Assembly: GCA_016926475.1 (NCBI GenBank)
Contig: JAFGON010000027.1
Location: 1-55,074 of the forward strand
DNA: 55,074 nucleotides
Reading direction: 5' to 3'
Origin: a candidate division WOR-3 bacterium
Lineage (GTDB): Bacteria; SDB-A
In this document: positions 25,011 through 33,620 of the stretch, piece after piece
How the letters are laid out: each line of letters starts with the position of its first letter
Position numbering within the stretch: position 1 is the stretch's first letter
The notes under the pieces: generated by a model
What the model was told of the DNA's origin: nothing
The model's input: only the letters and a program-made list of their open reading frames with translations
Databases searched by the model: none
Translations under genes and position numbers: made by a program

Positions 25011-25513
25011 ACGACTGTAACCAGCGTTACGCCTTCTTCGTGGTTTGTAGCTACGGTGACGTTTAAGTCTTCTTGGTTGATCTCAACAAAAAAAGAACCG
25101 TCACTCGCCGTCTCACCAAGCACTTCGTATCCACTGAGGTTTTTGTAGTATTCAATGGCTTTTTTGGGGCTGTCTTCTGTTTCGAAAACCAGGGAGTAAT
25201 GGTCAAATTCGTCGTCTCCGGAGTGCATGACGCTCTTCGGTTTTCCTCCGGGGTATATCAAATCTTCGTGAATGTCGTATTCGTCCAGATCGACTTCGCT
25301 TGAATAATGATACGAACCTGTCGAATCTTGTATCGTTATGCTTCCGTCGGAAATATCAACATCATCTCCTGTAATCTCTTCTGTTATCTGTTCGCCGATT
25401 TCCTCCCCAACCCGCTCGGAAATCTTTTCTCCAATATCACACGAACCGCAACAGCCATGGATGAACACGACCAAAGTCGCTAAAGGCAGAACAGACGTAA
25501 AAAGTTTCTTCAT
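24992..25513 (-). CDS. Putative lipoprotein, function unknown
   Basis: The 173-residue product begins with a hydrophobic signal and a Cys-rich lipobox region (FIHGCCGSC). An amphipathic Glu-rich segment (IGEKISERVGEEIGEQITEEITG) follows, then a beta-rich acidic domain with a possible small alpha/beta fold (KAIEYYKNLSGYEVLGE). A strong Shine-Dalgarno (CGGAGGGG) precedes the ATG. It follows the small two-helix membrane protein with a 4-nt overlap, so the two form a small envelope operon. No family is recognised. Confidence 0.72.
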   Translation of the reverse strand: MKKLFTSVLPLATLVVFIHGCCGSCDIGEKISERVGEEIGEQITEEITGDDVDISDGSITIQDSTGSYHYSSEVDLDEYDIHEDLIYPGGKPKSVMHSGDDEFDHYSLVFETEDSPKKAIEYYKNLSGYEVLGETASDGSFFVEINQEDLNVTVATNHEEGVTLVTVVYVEEK

Positions 25514-25725
25514 TTCCCCTCCGTTTCAGAATCTTTGGTTGTTTGACTCTTCTTTACCTTTTTCTTCTTTATTATCCCGATCAAGGTAATTATGAACAGA
25601 TCAAGGCCCAACACCACTAGAGCCACGGGCCAATCCCTTTTAAAACTGAGATAACCAAAGTTGGAAAGCCAAAAAAGAACTCCGGCCAAGATAAGGATAA
25701 TGCTGAAATTCAAAGCGATTTTCAT
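25510..25725 (-). CDS. Small two-helix membrane protein (LiaF/DUF5668 transmembrane type)
   Basis: The 71-residue product has two hydrophobic segments around a short loop (LSNFGYLSFKRDWPVALVVLG) and a basic, hydrophilic tail. The WPVALVVLGLDL pattern is that of the LiaI/LiaF-TM-like region of cell-envelope stress proteins. ATG 25725 is chosen over TTG 25740 because AAAGGGGGG lies directly upstream. The 3' end overlaps the lipoprotein start by 4 nt. Confidence 0.7.
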   Translation of the reverse strand: MKIALNFSIILILAGVLFWLSNFGYLSFKRDWPVALVVLGLDLFIITLIGIIKKKKVKKSQTTKDSETEGK

Positions 25726-25786
25726 ATCCCCCCCTTTCAAGCACTTTTTTTATATCATAATTGCCCTTTCAAGGCAAAACAAGATC

Positions 25787-25815
25787 TTGCGCTAGTCTCG
25801 TGCAGACTTTAAACT
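25787..25815 (+). promoter_or_regulatory. Putative promoter of the PorX-like gene
   Basis: TTGCGC (25787-25792), 17 nt, then TAAACT (25810-25815). It is followed by a short leader with GAAAGGA before the ATG at 25838. Matches are fair rather than strong. Confidence 0.45.
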
Positions 25816-25837
25816 TAATCAAAACGAAAGGAAAAAA

Positions 25838-27397
25838 ATGCCATCAAAATACAAAATTATATGGATTGACGACGAAGTTGAACTCTTTGAACCACACATC
25901 AAACTCCTCCAAAAGCAAAACTACGGAGTGACAACCGCCAACAACGGTCACGACGCGGTTTCAATGATTGAAAGGGAATCTTTCGATTTGGTGTTTCTCG
26001 ACGTTATGATGCCCGGAAAAGACGGCATAAGCGTTTTAGACGACATAAAAAGCCTTAAACCCGCCCTTCCGGTCGTAATGATAACGAAGAGCGAAGATGA
26101 AATAACCGTGGACGAGAGCATTGCCCTCAAGGCAGATGATTATGTCGTAAAGCCTGTTCATCCGAGCCAGCTCATAGCAGTCTGCAAAAAGTTCCTCGAA
26201 AGATCCAGGCTTATGGACACGAGAATTCCACCGAGATACACCGAAGAGCTCAAGACTCTTAAATCGCAGATCGAAAGCGAAGACCCTTTGGTATGGATAG
26301 AAGTCACGAAAAAAATCAACGCCTGGACGCTGAGACTTCTGGAAAGTTCCGATTCTCTTTTGCGTGAAATACATTCCGATATAAGAAAAGAGGCGAATAT
26401 CGGGCTGTCTTCATTTTTCCAAAAAAACTACAAAGACATGATAAACCAAGACACCTTTTCCGTGATGTCGCACACATTTATGAGGAATGTCCTTTTACCC
26501 GTCTTGGAGGATCCTTCTCCTCTGCTTCTGATAATAATTGACTGTATGAGATCTGACCAGTGGAAGGAAATTTCAAAATTCCTCGAAAAATATTTTTCCA
26601 TCAGCACAAGCCATTATTTTTCCATCCTGCCTTCGGCGACTCCTTATTCAAGAAACTCGCTTTTCTCCGGCATGACTCCGCAGGAGACAGTCCTGAAATT
26701 TCCTGAATTTTTGAAAATACTAGAACAGCCTCACCAGAACAAATTCGAAAAAGATTTCCTCCTCTCTTTTTTCAGAGACGTCAGGGGGTTTAAGGACCAA
26801 GACATTTCATACAAAAAAATCCTCAACAAAAATGGAGAAATCAATTTCCTGTCTGAAATTCAGAAAACAGTAAAAACCAAATTTTCAGCGGTCGTTGTAG
26901 ATTTTGTCGATATTTTATCCCATTCGATTTCGCGTAATCCGATACTCGAAGAAATGATTCCGGACGAAACCGCCCTTAAGAGTGCCGCTATTACCTGGTT
27001 CGAAAACTCCCCTCTTATGCAGGCAATGATAAAAGCCGGTGAACTAGGCGCCACAATAGTAGTCACGACCGACCACGGTTCAATTCAGGTTAAGTCTCCT
27101 TCGATACTCAAAAACGCACAGGGCGAAGTATCTTCGAACTTGAGGTACAAATACGGAGAAAAGCTAGGGGTTATTGACAAACACAGAGAAAGAGCAGTAG
27201 TAATAACAGACCCCTATTCCTGGGGGCTTCCTTCACACAGGAAAAATTCAAATTACGTGATCGCTGTTCATGATTCATTTCTCGTCTATCCCACAAACCC
27301 CGAACAATATACAAAAGACTACATGAACACTTTTCAACATGGCGGAATTTCAACGGACGAAATTATAATCCCCTACGCAGTTATGAAACCCCGGTGA
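25838..27397 (+). CDS. porX: PorX-like response regulator with PglZ (alkaline-phosphatase-fold) output domain
   Basis: The 519-residue protein has a receiver domain (1-125) with the acidic pair IDDE, phosphoacceptor Asp55 in FLDVMMPG and KP at the usual Lys site. A helical linker follows, then a PglZ domain with LIIIDCMRSDQW (metal Asp), SILPSATPYSRNSLF (nucleophile Thr region) and VVTTDHGS (metal Asp and His). This is the PorX layout. In Porphyromonas, PorX is a regulator of the type IX secretion system with phosphodiesterase activity on cyclic oligonucleotides. The window holds no PorY kinase, SigP sigma factor or type IX components, and PorX homologues occur outside that system. The symbol rests on domain layout. 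Confidence 0.85.
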   Translation: MPSKYKIIWIDDEVELFEPHIKLLQKQNYGVTTANNGHDAVSMIERESFDLVFLDVMMPGKDGISVLDDIKSLKPALPVVMITKSEDEITVDESIALKADDYVVKPVHPSQLIAVCKKFLERSRLMDTRIPPRYTEELKTLKSQIESEDPLVWIEVTKKINAWTLRLLESSDSLLREIHSDIRKEANIGLSSFFQKNYKDMINQDTFSVMSHTFMRNVLLPVLEDPSPLLLIIIDCMRSDQWKEISKFLEKYFSISTSHYFSILPSATPYSRNSLFSGMTPQETVLKFPEFLKILEQPHQNKFEKDFLLSFFRDVRGFKDQDISYKKILNKNGEINFLSEIQKTVKTKFSAVVVDFVDILSHSISRNPILEEMIPDETALKSAAITWFENSPLMQAMIKAGELGATIVVTTDHGSIQVKSPSILKNAQGEVSSNLRYKYGEKLGVIDKHRERAVVITDPYSWGLPSHRKNSNYVIAVHDSFLVYPTNPEQYTKDYMNTFQHGGISTDEIIIPYAVMKPR

Positions 27398-27400
27398 GTC

Positions 27401-27667
27401 CTATTTGCTTTGAGTGACTTTTAAAATTGATCCCTGATCATCGATCGTCACCCTTGTTATTTTCTGGTTTTCTTCGTCTCCCAAAGAAATCTTGGTCATG
27501 AACGTGAAAACCTTCATCTTTCCGGGTTTTCCCTTCGGAAGTCCTATTCCGAGTTTTTTGTTGAGCTGGATATCCGGGGTAGCATCTATTTCCTTGACTT
27601 CGTGCTCCGAATCAGAAAGCTCCGGCATTTTGTTGAGGATCCTTTTCAGCAATTCACTGTTTTTCAT
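27401..27667 (-). CDS. Small hypothetical protein downstream of the caspase-fold gene
   Basis: The 88-residue product is hydrophilic, with an N-terminal helix (SELLKRILNKMPELSDSEHEV) and a beta-rich C-terminal half (KMKVFTFMTKISLGDEENQKITRVTIDDQG). It lies 15 nt after the caspase-fold gene in the same direction and ends 3 nt from the convergent PorX-like gene. No family is recognised. Its size and position would suit a partner or inhibitor of the peptidase, but nothing in its sequence proves that. Confidence 0.6.
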   Translation of the reverse strand: MKNSELLKRILNKMPELSDSEHEVKEIDATPDIQLNKKLGIGLPKGKPGKMKVFTFMTKISLGDEENQKITRVTIDDQGSILKVTQSK

Positions 27668-27682
27668 CCGAATAACGCTCCT

Positions 27683-28690
27683 TCACAAGACATACTTTTC
27701 TCCAGCCATGCCGTAGGCGACAAATTGCAAAAGAGTTTTTTTGTCGTCTTCGTCGAGATAGCCCTGGGTTCTAATCATTTTCCTCGAAAAATCGGTTTTT
27801 GCGTTTTTTAGTGATTGAGCCAGAGGAATTTCTTTCATGAAATACTGCAGAAAATATTTCACTATGAGATCCGCTTCTTGGTTCGGTGGCTGTTTAGGTC
27901 CATAAGAAATTGTCGTGGAGCCGACGTAAGCTCTTGCGCCTTTTTTCAGAAATGCCATGGGCATACTGTCTTTATGACCCCTTTTATCCGTGAGAGCTCC
28001 ATAGCAAGCTTCGGTTGCAACTACGCTGTTTTCAGCTCCCGTGATGTCTGAAGAACTCATGAGAACAGGATAATAAGATGCTTCTTGTCCATACCAGAGA
28101 TTTGTTTTTTTGTCTCCATGGACGTTGAAATACAGAAGAGCCTCGCTCGAAGACACAATTTCTCTCTCCAAATCTCCTCTTTCCACAGGTGGGGAAAGGA
28201 CAAGCGGATTGCCGCTGTCGACCGTTTTGTAAACCTCCAGGGAAGCTTTCTCCCATTCTTTGGCTGAAACGCCTCTCTTGTCGCCTATCTCTAAATGCTT
28301 TCGCTCTTTCTCAATGAATTTGACAATAAAATCAGCGTCTTTTTCATCCGAGGGTATCCTCGATACGGGGAAATCCGGCACGAGAAATTCCCCGTCCCTG
28401 CATCCGTATGGATTGTCAGAAAGGACATGGCTGTCGGAATCTGTAGCGGGGTTTTCAATCCTGAAAAAAGGGATACAGCCGTCGTTCCCCAACAAAGTCA
28501 CACTGTCGAAAAATGGCATAATATTTTCGATTATGCCCGTTCTCAGTTCTTGGCAGGAAAAATCCTCTTTCGCCGAGATGTCTTCGGCCTTGAATACTTC
28601 TCCGCGAAGCCGTATCGCCTTCAACAGACTATCCACGTCCGTGCCTGCAGCTTTTAATCTCTGCAAAGGGATAATAAATGCTGTCTTCAC
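27683..28690 (-). CDS. Caspase/gingipain-fold (C25-like) cysteine peptidase, cytoplasmic
   Basis: The 335-residue protein shows the C25/caspase-fold signposts. An N-terminal subdomain has VTLLGNDGCIPFFR and SDNPYG...PDFPVSRIP, as in gingipains. The catalytic His is in LLYFNVHGDKK and the catalytic Cys in VVATEACYGA. GARAYVGSTTISYG follows. No signal peptide is seen, so the enzyme should act in the cytoplasm, unlike secreted gingipains. The start is GTG at 28690. It may be inactive or substrate-specific; the His-Cys dyad appears intact. Its neighbour on the other side is a PorX-like regulator in convergent orientation. Confidence 0.75.
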   Translation of the reverse strand: MKTAFIIPLQRLKAAGTDVDSLLKAIRLRGEVFKAEDISAKEDFSCQELRTGIIENIMPFFDSVTLLGNDGCIPFFRIENPATDSDSHVLSDNPYGCRDGEFLVPDFPVSRIPSDEKDADFIVKFIEKERKHLEIGDKRGVSAKEWEKASLEVYKTVDSGNPLVLSPPVERGDLEREIVSSSEALLYFNVHGDKKTNLWYGQEASYYPVLMSSSDITGAENSVVATEACYGALTDKRGHKDSMPMAFLKKGARAYVGSTTISYGPKQPPNQEADLIVKYFLQYFMKEIPLAQSLKNAKTDFSRKMIRTQGYLDEDDKKTLLQFVAYGMAGEKYVL

Positions 28691-28719
28691 TTTATTTTAA
28701 TCCGATAAGAGGTTATAAT
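28691..28719 (+). promoter_or_regulatory. Putative promoter of the 28.8-37.2 kb gene run
   Basis: TTTATT (28691-28696), 17 nt, then a perfect TATAAT (28714-28719). A leader of about 60 nt with AAAGGAG before the ATG at 28786 follows. The -35 match is weak. Confidence 0.45.
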
Positions 28720-28785
28720 GAAAGATACAATTGATTGCGAAAAGAGTAAATAGTTGAGTTTGTAAATCATAAAGGAGCAAGTTCG

Positions 28786-29550
28786 ATGAAGAGAATCCTC
28801 TGCGGAGTTCTTCTGTGGTTTTTGGTTTTCTCCGGAAGATCAACCCCCCTATCCGACGGCGCCGAGAACATTGACAGAAAATATTTCGACGATTATTTTC
28901 CTTCCATCTTTCTCAGCACTGAATCCGGAAACATACATATAGTTAGCGACGATACGCTATTCGTTGAAATCGTCAAGACAATCCGAAACATAAATCCTGA
29001 TTCCGCTCTTGTACTTTTAGATTACGCCGAAATCGAATTTGACACCTCCGAAGGAAAGCTTTCTTACTCGTTCTCGGGAACTTCAGAAGGTTTTCCCGAA
29101 GACGTGAGCTGCCAGGTAAGTTTTATTTGCCACGTCCTTCCCAGCACTGAAATCCACGCTTTTTCCGGATCGGGAAACATAGATATTCACGAGATTTTCT
29201 CCAAAGTTTTCTGCAACGTCGAAAACGGAAATATTAACATGGCTGGCGGAAATGGAACAGTCGAACTCAAGTTGGGAAAAGGCAACATAAATCTAAGGTG
29301 GAGCATGAGAAACACCGACGCCCTTCTGATAGAATCCGGCCAAGGAAACATAACCGTTTTACTGCCCTTGTCTCTTTGCGCTGATTTATCGGTGAAACTC
29401 GCTCAGGGAAATTTCACGATATCCGGTTTTGAACAAATCCTCCAGAACTCCTCAACCGAACAAGGTCTTTACACCTTTACGCTGAGAGACGGAGGGACAA
29501 AGGTAGATATAACGAACAACCAGGGAAACATTACTATCTTAGGATACTGA
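28786..29550 (+). CDS. Secreted DUF4097-like repeat protein
   Basis: The 254-residue protein has an N-terminal signal sequence, then a beta-helical repeat typical of DUF4097 putative adhesins. GN-[IF]-x-[IVLM] turns recur: ESGNIHI, GSGNIDI, ENGNINM, GKGNINL, GQGNITV, AQGNFTI, NQGNITI. Seven such rungs suggest a solenoid of parallel strands. The family is found at cell surfaces and in envelope-stress contexts; its molecular function is not established. AAAGGAG precedes the ATG. It is followed by an unknown gene with a 1-nt gap. Confidence 0.78.
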   Translation: MKRILCGVLLWFLVFSGRSTPLSDGAENIDRKYFDDYFPSIFLSTESGNIHIVSDDTLFVEIVKTIRNINPDSALVLLDYAEIEFDTSEGKLSYSFSGTSEGFPEDVSCQVSFICHVLPSTEIHAFSGSGNIDIHEIFSKVFCNVENGNINMAGGNGTVELKLGKGNINLRWSMRNTDALLIESGQGNITVLLPLSLCADLSVKLAQGNFTISGFEQILQNSSTEQGLYTFTLRDGGTKVDITNNQGNITILGY

Positions 29551-29551
29551 G

Positions 29552-30544
29552 TTGAAATTCCCCAAGGGCAATCTAATAATAGAAAACACCAAGTTGAGTT
29601 TTGTGGATTTCGACAAAGTTCTAAATGCTTCCAAACAGGAGAGAGCCTATAAAATATCAGGTTACATTTCAATAATTTACCCTGAATCGATAGATCTGCT
29701 CCTCGTAAAAAACGGGGAACCTTACAACGCTATAACGTTTTCCCATGAAAAAAAATCCGTCATAGGCATCTCGGAAGTAGTCGACAGGGCGAAAAAATCC
29801 ATGATGGGAATAGTAAATTTTTACGAGGTACCCGAAGAACTCCTGCTTTTCATTCTGATATCCGCGACGAGAAAACCCGTATTCAGCGCTATCGGCTGGG
29901 AGAAGGTGGAAAAGATAATCAGCAACAAAGAGACGTTGATCTCGAAGTTTTTCTCCATAAATTTCACCGGTTTTCTCGAATACGCCTTCGACATCGAGCA
30001 TAATTATCTGAAAATCATAAACGGCGAAATAGTAAAAGGCTACTATGCCTCGAAGACATCGACCCAGTCAAGCTGGCCGGAATTCATCATTCAGTTAGAG
30101 GAAAATTTCAAAAACAAAAAAGGCAACATCCGAATAGAGGGATACCTCTGCAAGACAGACGACAAGGAAGTTCAAGCCTCACCCGCCCAGATAGCACTTT
30201 TTTTCAGCTCCATAAACAGCACTTTCTCGAAATTTTCGGATATCCTCGGGAAGACGATAGTGGTTAACACCGCTGAGACAAGTTACAACAGGGTGAAAGA
30301 GCAATTTTCTTTCATGGATTCGACAACCTTCGAAAACATTACAATTGAAGGTTCAATCGTCACCACTCCAAAAGAATTGGTCAGGGCTTTCGTGGTGTGG
30401 TTCGACTTGGTAAAAACCTCTTTTTCCTCCATAATCGGGGACATTGAAACTGAAAACATAATCCAGCAAGCCATCCACGAATACAGGTTCGCTCTTAAAT
30501 CCATCGGGTTTTTCGAAAAAAGTTCTCTGGCTTTCAAAGAATGA
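29552..30544 (+). CDS. Hypothetical protein, possible duplicated DUF4388/PATAN-like domains
   Basis: The 330-residue cytosolic protein starts with TTG at 29552, one base after the preceding stop. Two sections look alike: LSFVDFDKVLNASKQERAYK followed by LLLVKNGEPYNAI, and FFSINFTGFLEYAFD followed by LKIINGEIVKGYYA. Each has the pattern of an F-x-x-(L/F) helix followed by a beta hairpin with a K/I-NG(E) turn, as in PATAN/DUF4388 domains of two-component and MglA-type systems. The resemblance is loose. Downstream rsmI overlaps its end by 4 nt. No clear function. Confidence 0.6.
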   Translation: MKFPKGNLIIENTKLSFVDFDKVLNASKQERAYKISGYISIIYPESIDLLLVKNGEPYNAITFSHEKKSVIGISEVVDRAKKSMMGIVNFYEVPEELLLFILISATRKPVFSAIGWEKVEKIISNKETLISKFFSINFTGFLEYAFDIEHNYLKIINGEIVKGYYASKTSTQSSWPEFIIQLEENFKNKKGNIRIEGYLCKTDDKEVQASPAQIALFFSSINSTFSKFSDILGKTIVVNTAETSYNRVKEQFSFMDSTTFENITIEGSIVTTPKELVRAFVVWFDLVKTSFSSIIGDIETENIIQQAIHEYRFALKSIGFFEKSSLAFKE

Positions 30545-31215
30545 ACCGCGGTTCTCTTTACGTAGTCTCCACTCCCATCGGCAATTTGGAAGACATTACT
30601 TACAGAGCCGTAAGGATTCTGTCTGAAGTCGACATTGTAGCCTGCGAGGACACTCGCAGGACATCTATTTTGCTGAATCACTATGGAATAAGAAAAAAAC
30701 TCGTATCCTTCAACGAGGAAAATAAAAATTACAGAACAGAAAAATTGATTTTGTATATGTCAGAATCCAAGTCGGTGGCTTTAGTCAGCGACGCCGGAAC
30801 CCCGGTTGTCTCCGATCCCGGATACTCTCTCGTAAGGAGATGTTCCGAAGAGGGAATAAGAATCATACCTGTACCCGGACCTTCAAGCGTGACTGCGGCG
30901 TTGTGCGTCTCTGGATTCCGAGCGGAAGAATTCATGTTTTTCGGTTTCCTTCCACGAAAGAAATCCAAGAGAGAGAAAAAAATACTTGCGATTTCTGAAT
31001 CGAGTGTCCCTTCGGTTATTTTTGAATCTCCGATGAGAATCTCCAAAACCTTGGATGAAATAGCCCAAAGGTTCCCGGAAAGGGAAATATTCATAGCCAG
31101 AGAGATGACAAAAATAAACGAAGAGCTTCTGCTTGGAAAACCCTGGGATATCGCCCAAAAATTTTCAAACCACGTGGTCAAAGGCGAAATAGTCCTTGTA
31201 ATCGGAGGAAAGTAA
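30541..31215 (+). CDS. rsmI: 16S rRNA (cytidine1402-2'-O)-methyltransferase RsmI
   Basis: The 224-residue protein has the RsmI signature LYVVSTPIGNLEDITYRA, ACEDTRRTSILLNHYGI, VSDAGTPVVSDPG and VPGPSSVTAAL, all in the usual order. It places the 2'-O-methyl group on C1402 in the ribosomal P site with S-adenosylmethionine. It is a little shorter than the roughly 280-residue Escherichia coli enzyme, lacking part of the C-terminal extension. Its ATG overlaps the preceding stop by 4 nt (ATGA). Confidence 0.95.
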   Translation: MNRGSLYVVSTPIGNLEDITYRAVRILSEVDIVACEDTRRTSILLNHYGIRKKLVSFNEENKNYRTEKLILYMSESKSVALVSDAGTPVVSDPGYSLVRRCSEEGIRIIPVPGPSSVTAALCVSGFRAEEFMFFGFLPRKKSKREKKILAISESSVPSVIFESPMRISKTLDEIAQRFPEREIFIAREMTKINEELLLGKPWDIAQKFSNHVVKGEIVLVIGGK

Positions 31216-31216
31216 T

Positions 31217-31843
31217 TTGATAACGAAAAACACGGCCGAAAGTTTCAGAAAAGTGGTGAGACCGGTGGTCTCTCTTATGAAGTTTCTGCATTTGACACCG
31301 GACTCGCTGACAATCATAGGGCTTTTGATGACAGCTGTTTCAGCTTTCTTTATCGCCAGTGGCAATTTTCTGTTTGGCGGAATAATGCTTCTTTTTTCAG
31401 GCCTTTTCGACACGCTGGACGGTGAACTCGCCAGAGCGACTTCAAGAGTTTCTACAAGAGGCGCTTTTCTCGATTCGGCGGTCGACCGACTGGGCGAATT
31501 CATCACTCTGGGTTCGTTCGCTTACTGGTCTTTGTACACCGAACCTTTTTATTTCACGGCTTCACCTACCGATAAAAATTCTTTTATTTTGATTCTATTT
31601 GGTGTATTATTTGGCTCATTGCTGACAAGTTACCTCAGAGCGAGAGCGGAAGGTCTTGAAAACGACGCGAAAAATGCTTTTTTCGCCAGACCGGAAAGGG
31701 TTATTTTCACGGCGTTGATAGCTATTATCGGAAAAAAGACCATTTTCTGGGGAATGGCAGTTTTTTTGTTTTTAGTCGGGATCACTTGCATTCAAAGGTT
31801 TTATTCAATATGGAGGAATTTTTCAGGAGGTAAAAATGGCTGA
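31217..31843 (+). CDS. CDP-alcohol phosphatidyltransferase, probably inositol-phosphate specific
   Basis: The 208-residue membrane enzyme carries the family motif D-G-x2-A-R-x8-G-x3-D-x3-D as [23 protein letters not shown]. It has about six hydrophobic segments. The start is TTG with GGAGG upstream. It overlaps the next gene, a myo-inositol-phosphate synthase, by 8 nt. In bacteria such pairs make phosphatidylinositol phosphate from CDP-diacylglycerol, so inositol phosphate is the likely acceptor. The sequence does not itself prove the substrate. Confidence 0.85.
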   Translation: MITKNTAESFRKVVRPVVSLMKFLHLTPDSLTIIGLLMTAVSAFFIASGNFLFGGIMLLFSGLFDTLDGELARATSRVSTRGAFLDSAVDRLGEFITLGSFAYWSLYTEPFYFTASPTDKNSFILILFGVLFGSLLTSYLRARAEGLENDAKNAFFARPERVIFTALIAIIGKKTIFWGMAVFLFLVGITCIQRFYSIWRNFSGGKNG

Positions 31844-32963
31844 TAAGAAAGTCAGGGTCGGAATCATAGGAGTCGGGAACTGCGCTTCTTCACTGGTGCA
31901 AGGTGTTTATTATTATAGAAACACCCGGGAAAAAGATTCTGTACCTGGGATTATGCACGTAAATCTAGGCGGATACCACATAAGAGACATTGAATTTTCC
32001 TGCGCTTTCGACGTAGTTGAAGGCAAAGTTGGAAAAGACCTTTCTCAGGCTATATTCTCATTTCCCAACAACACTTACAAGTTCACCGACGTCCCCAACC
32101 TCGGAGTCAAAGTACACAGGGGAATGACCCATGACGGAATAGGAAAATATCTGAAAGACATGATCAAAAAGGCGCCAGGTCCTTCAGACGATGTCTTGAA
32201 AATCATCAAAGACACGGGAACAGACGTAGTCATCAACTACCTGCCCGTCGGGTCCGAAGAAGCCACAAAATGGTACGTAGAGCAGATTCTCGCGGCAGGC
32301 GCTGGAATGGTCAACGCAATACCGGTCTTCATAGCTACTTCCGAATACTGGTCTAAAAGATTCGTGGAAGCCGGACAGCCGATTATAGGCGACGACATAA
32401 AAAGCCAGGTCGGCGCAACAATAACGCACAGAATTCTCACTCAGCTGTTTATCGACAGAGCGGTTAAACTTGAAAAGACATACCAGCTCAACGTCGGCGG
32501 AAATACTGACTTTCTCAACATGCTCGAGAGAGAAAGGCTCGAATCCAAAAAAATTTCAAAGACCCAAGCCGTAACTTCCCTGTTGCCTTTCAAGATGAAC
32601 GAAGAAGATATCCACATCGGACCTTCAGACTACATACCTTGGCTGAAAGACAGGAAATGGTGCTATATCAGGATGGAAGGCAAGACTTTCGGCGACGTCC
32701 CTCTCAACCTCGAGGCCAAACTGGAAGTATGGGACTCCCCAAATTCCGCCGGAGTCGTCATAGACGCGGTGAGGTGCATCAAACTCGCCAAAGACAACGG
32801 AATAGCCGGACCTCTGACTGAACCGGCCTCTTATTTCATGAAATCTCCTCCGAAGCAGTATCCTGACAGTATATGCAGAGATAAAACTGAGGATTTTATA
32901 AGGAAATATTCAGATAAAACCAACAAGGACAAAAAACCGGAAAAGCGCTCCGGCAAAAAATAA
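31836..32963 (+). CDS. ino1: Myo-inositol-1(3)-phosphate synthase
   Basis: The 375-residue protein is the short, bacterial-type synthase. It has [16 protein letters not shown] as NAD-binding motif, [41 protein letters not shown] and [11 protein letters not shown]. It converts glucose 6-phosphate into inositol phosphate. GGAGG lies before the ATG. The tail (from about 355) is Lys-rich. Its tight link to the phosphatidyltransferase makes inositol lipid synthesis the best guess; the pair could also serve compatible-solute or protein-linked inositol. Confidence 0.93.
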   Translation: MADKKVRVGIIGVGNCASSLVQGVYYYRNTREKDSVPGIMHVNLGGYHIRDIEFSCAFDVVEGKVGKDLSQAIFSFPNNTYKFTDVPNLGVKVHRGMTHDGIGKYLKDMIKKAPGPSDDVLKIIKDTGTDVVINYLPVGSEEATKWYVEQILAAGAGMVNAIPVFIATSEYWSKRFVEAGQPIIGDDIKSQVGATITHRILTQLFIDRAVKLEKTYQLNVGGNTDFLNMLERERLESKKISKTQAVTSLLPFKMNEEDIHIGPSDYIPWLKDRKWCYIRMEGKTFGDVPLNLEAKLEVWDSPNSAGVVIDAVRCIKLAKDNGIAGPLTEPASYFMKSPPKQYPDSICRDKTEDFIRKYSDKTNKDKKPEKRSGKK

Positions 32964-32971
32964 CTTTTCAA

Positions 32972-33586
32972 ATGCCTCTCTTTATATCTTTCGAAGGCGT
33001 CGAAGGCAGCGGAAAAACGACGCAGATATTGATGTTGAAATCTTATTTCGAAGGCAGCGACAATCTCTGCACGGTCACAAAAGAACCCGGGGGAACGGAA
33101 GTCGGCTCAAAAATCCGTGACATACTTCTGCAGAACAAATTTGACGTATCGAACTACACCGAACTTTTTTTGTACATCGCCAGCAGAGTAGAAAACACCG
33201 AGAAAGTCATCATCCCTTCCCTAAAAGCCGGAAGGATTGTCATATCCGACAGGTACGCCGACTCGACGGTGGCTTACCAAGTTTACGGACGCGGACTGCC
33301 AGAAGCCCTCATTGACGACCTCAACATGATCGCGACGAGAGGCATTAACCCTAACTTGACTTTTCTGCTGGACTTCGACCCCGGAAGCGGTCTGGAAAGA
33401 AAAGGTCTGAAAAAAGACAGGATTGAGAAAGAAAATATAGATTTTCACATTAGGGTGCGCGGTGGTTACAAAACCTTGGCTAGAAAACATTCCGACAGGA
33501 TAGTGGTGGTGGACGCAAATCTTCAACCAGAGGAAATACACAGGTTGATAGTAAAAACTATCCATAAGAAATTTCCAAATTTTTAA
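32972..33586 (+). CDS. tmk: Thymidylate kinase
   Basis: The 204-residue protein has the P-loop EGVEGSGKTTQ, KEPGGTEVGSKIRDILL, a DRYADSTVAYQVYGRGL motif with the DR(Y/F) phosphate-binding site, and DFDPGSGLERK. It phosphorylates dTMP to dTDP. The LID segment (RKGLKKDRIEKEN) holds Arg and Lys residues. The ATG has only a weak ribosome site. It sits 8 nt after the inositol-phosphate synthase gene and 34 nt before the protease. Confidence 0.95.
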   Translation: MPLFISFEGVEGSGKTTQILMLKSYFEGSDNLCTVTKEPGGTEVGSKIRDILLQNKFDVSNYTELFLYIASRVENTEKVIIPSLKAGRIVISDRYADSTVAYQVYGRGLPEALIDDLNMIATRGINPNLTFLLDFDPGSGLERKGLKKDRIEKENIDFHIRVRGGYKTLARKHSDRIVVVDANLQPEEIHRLIVKTIHKKFPNF

Positions 33587-33620
33587 AATGACAACCACAG
33601 GAAATTCAAGGGGGATTCAT

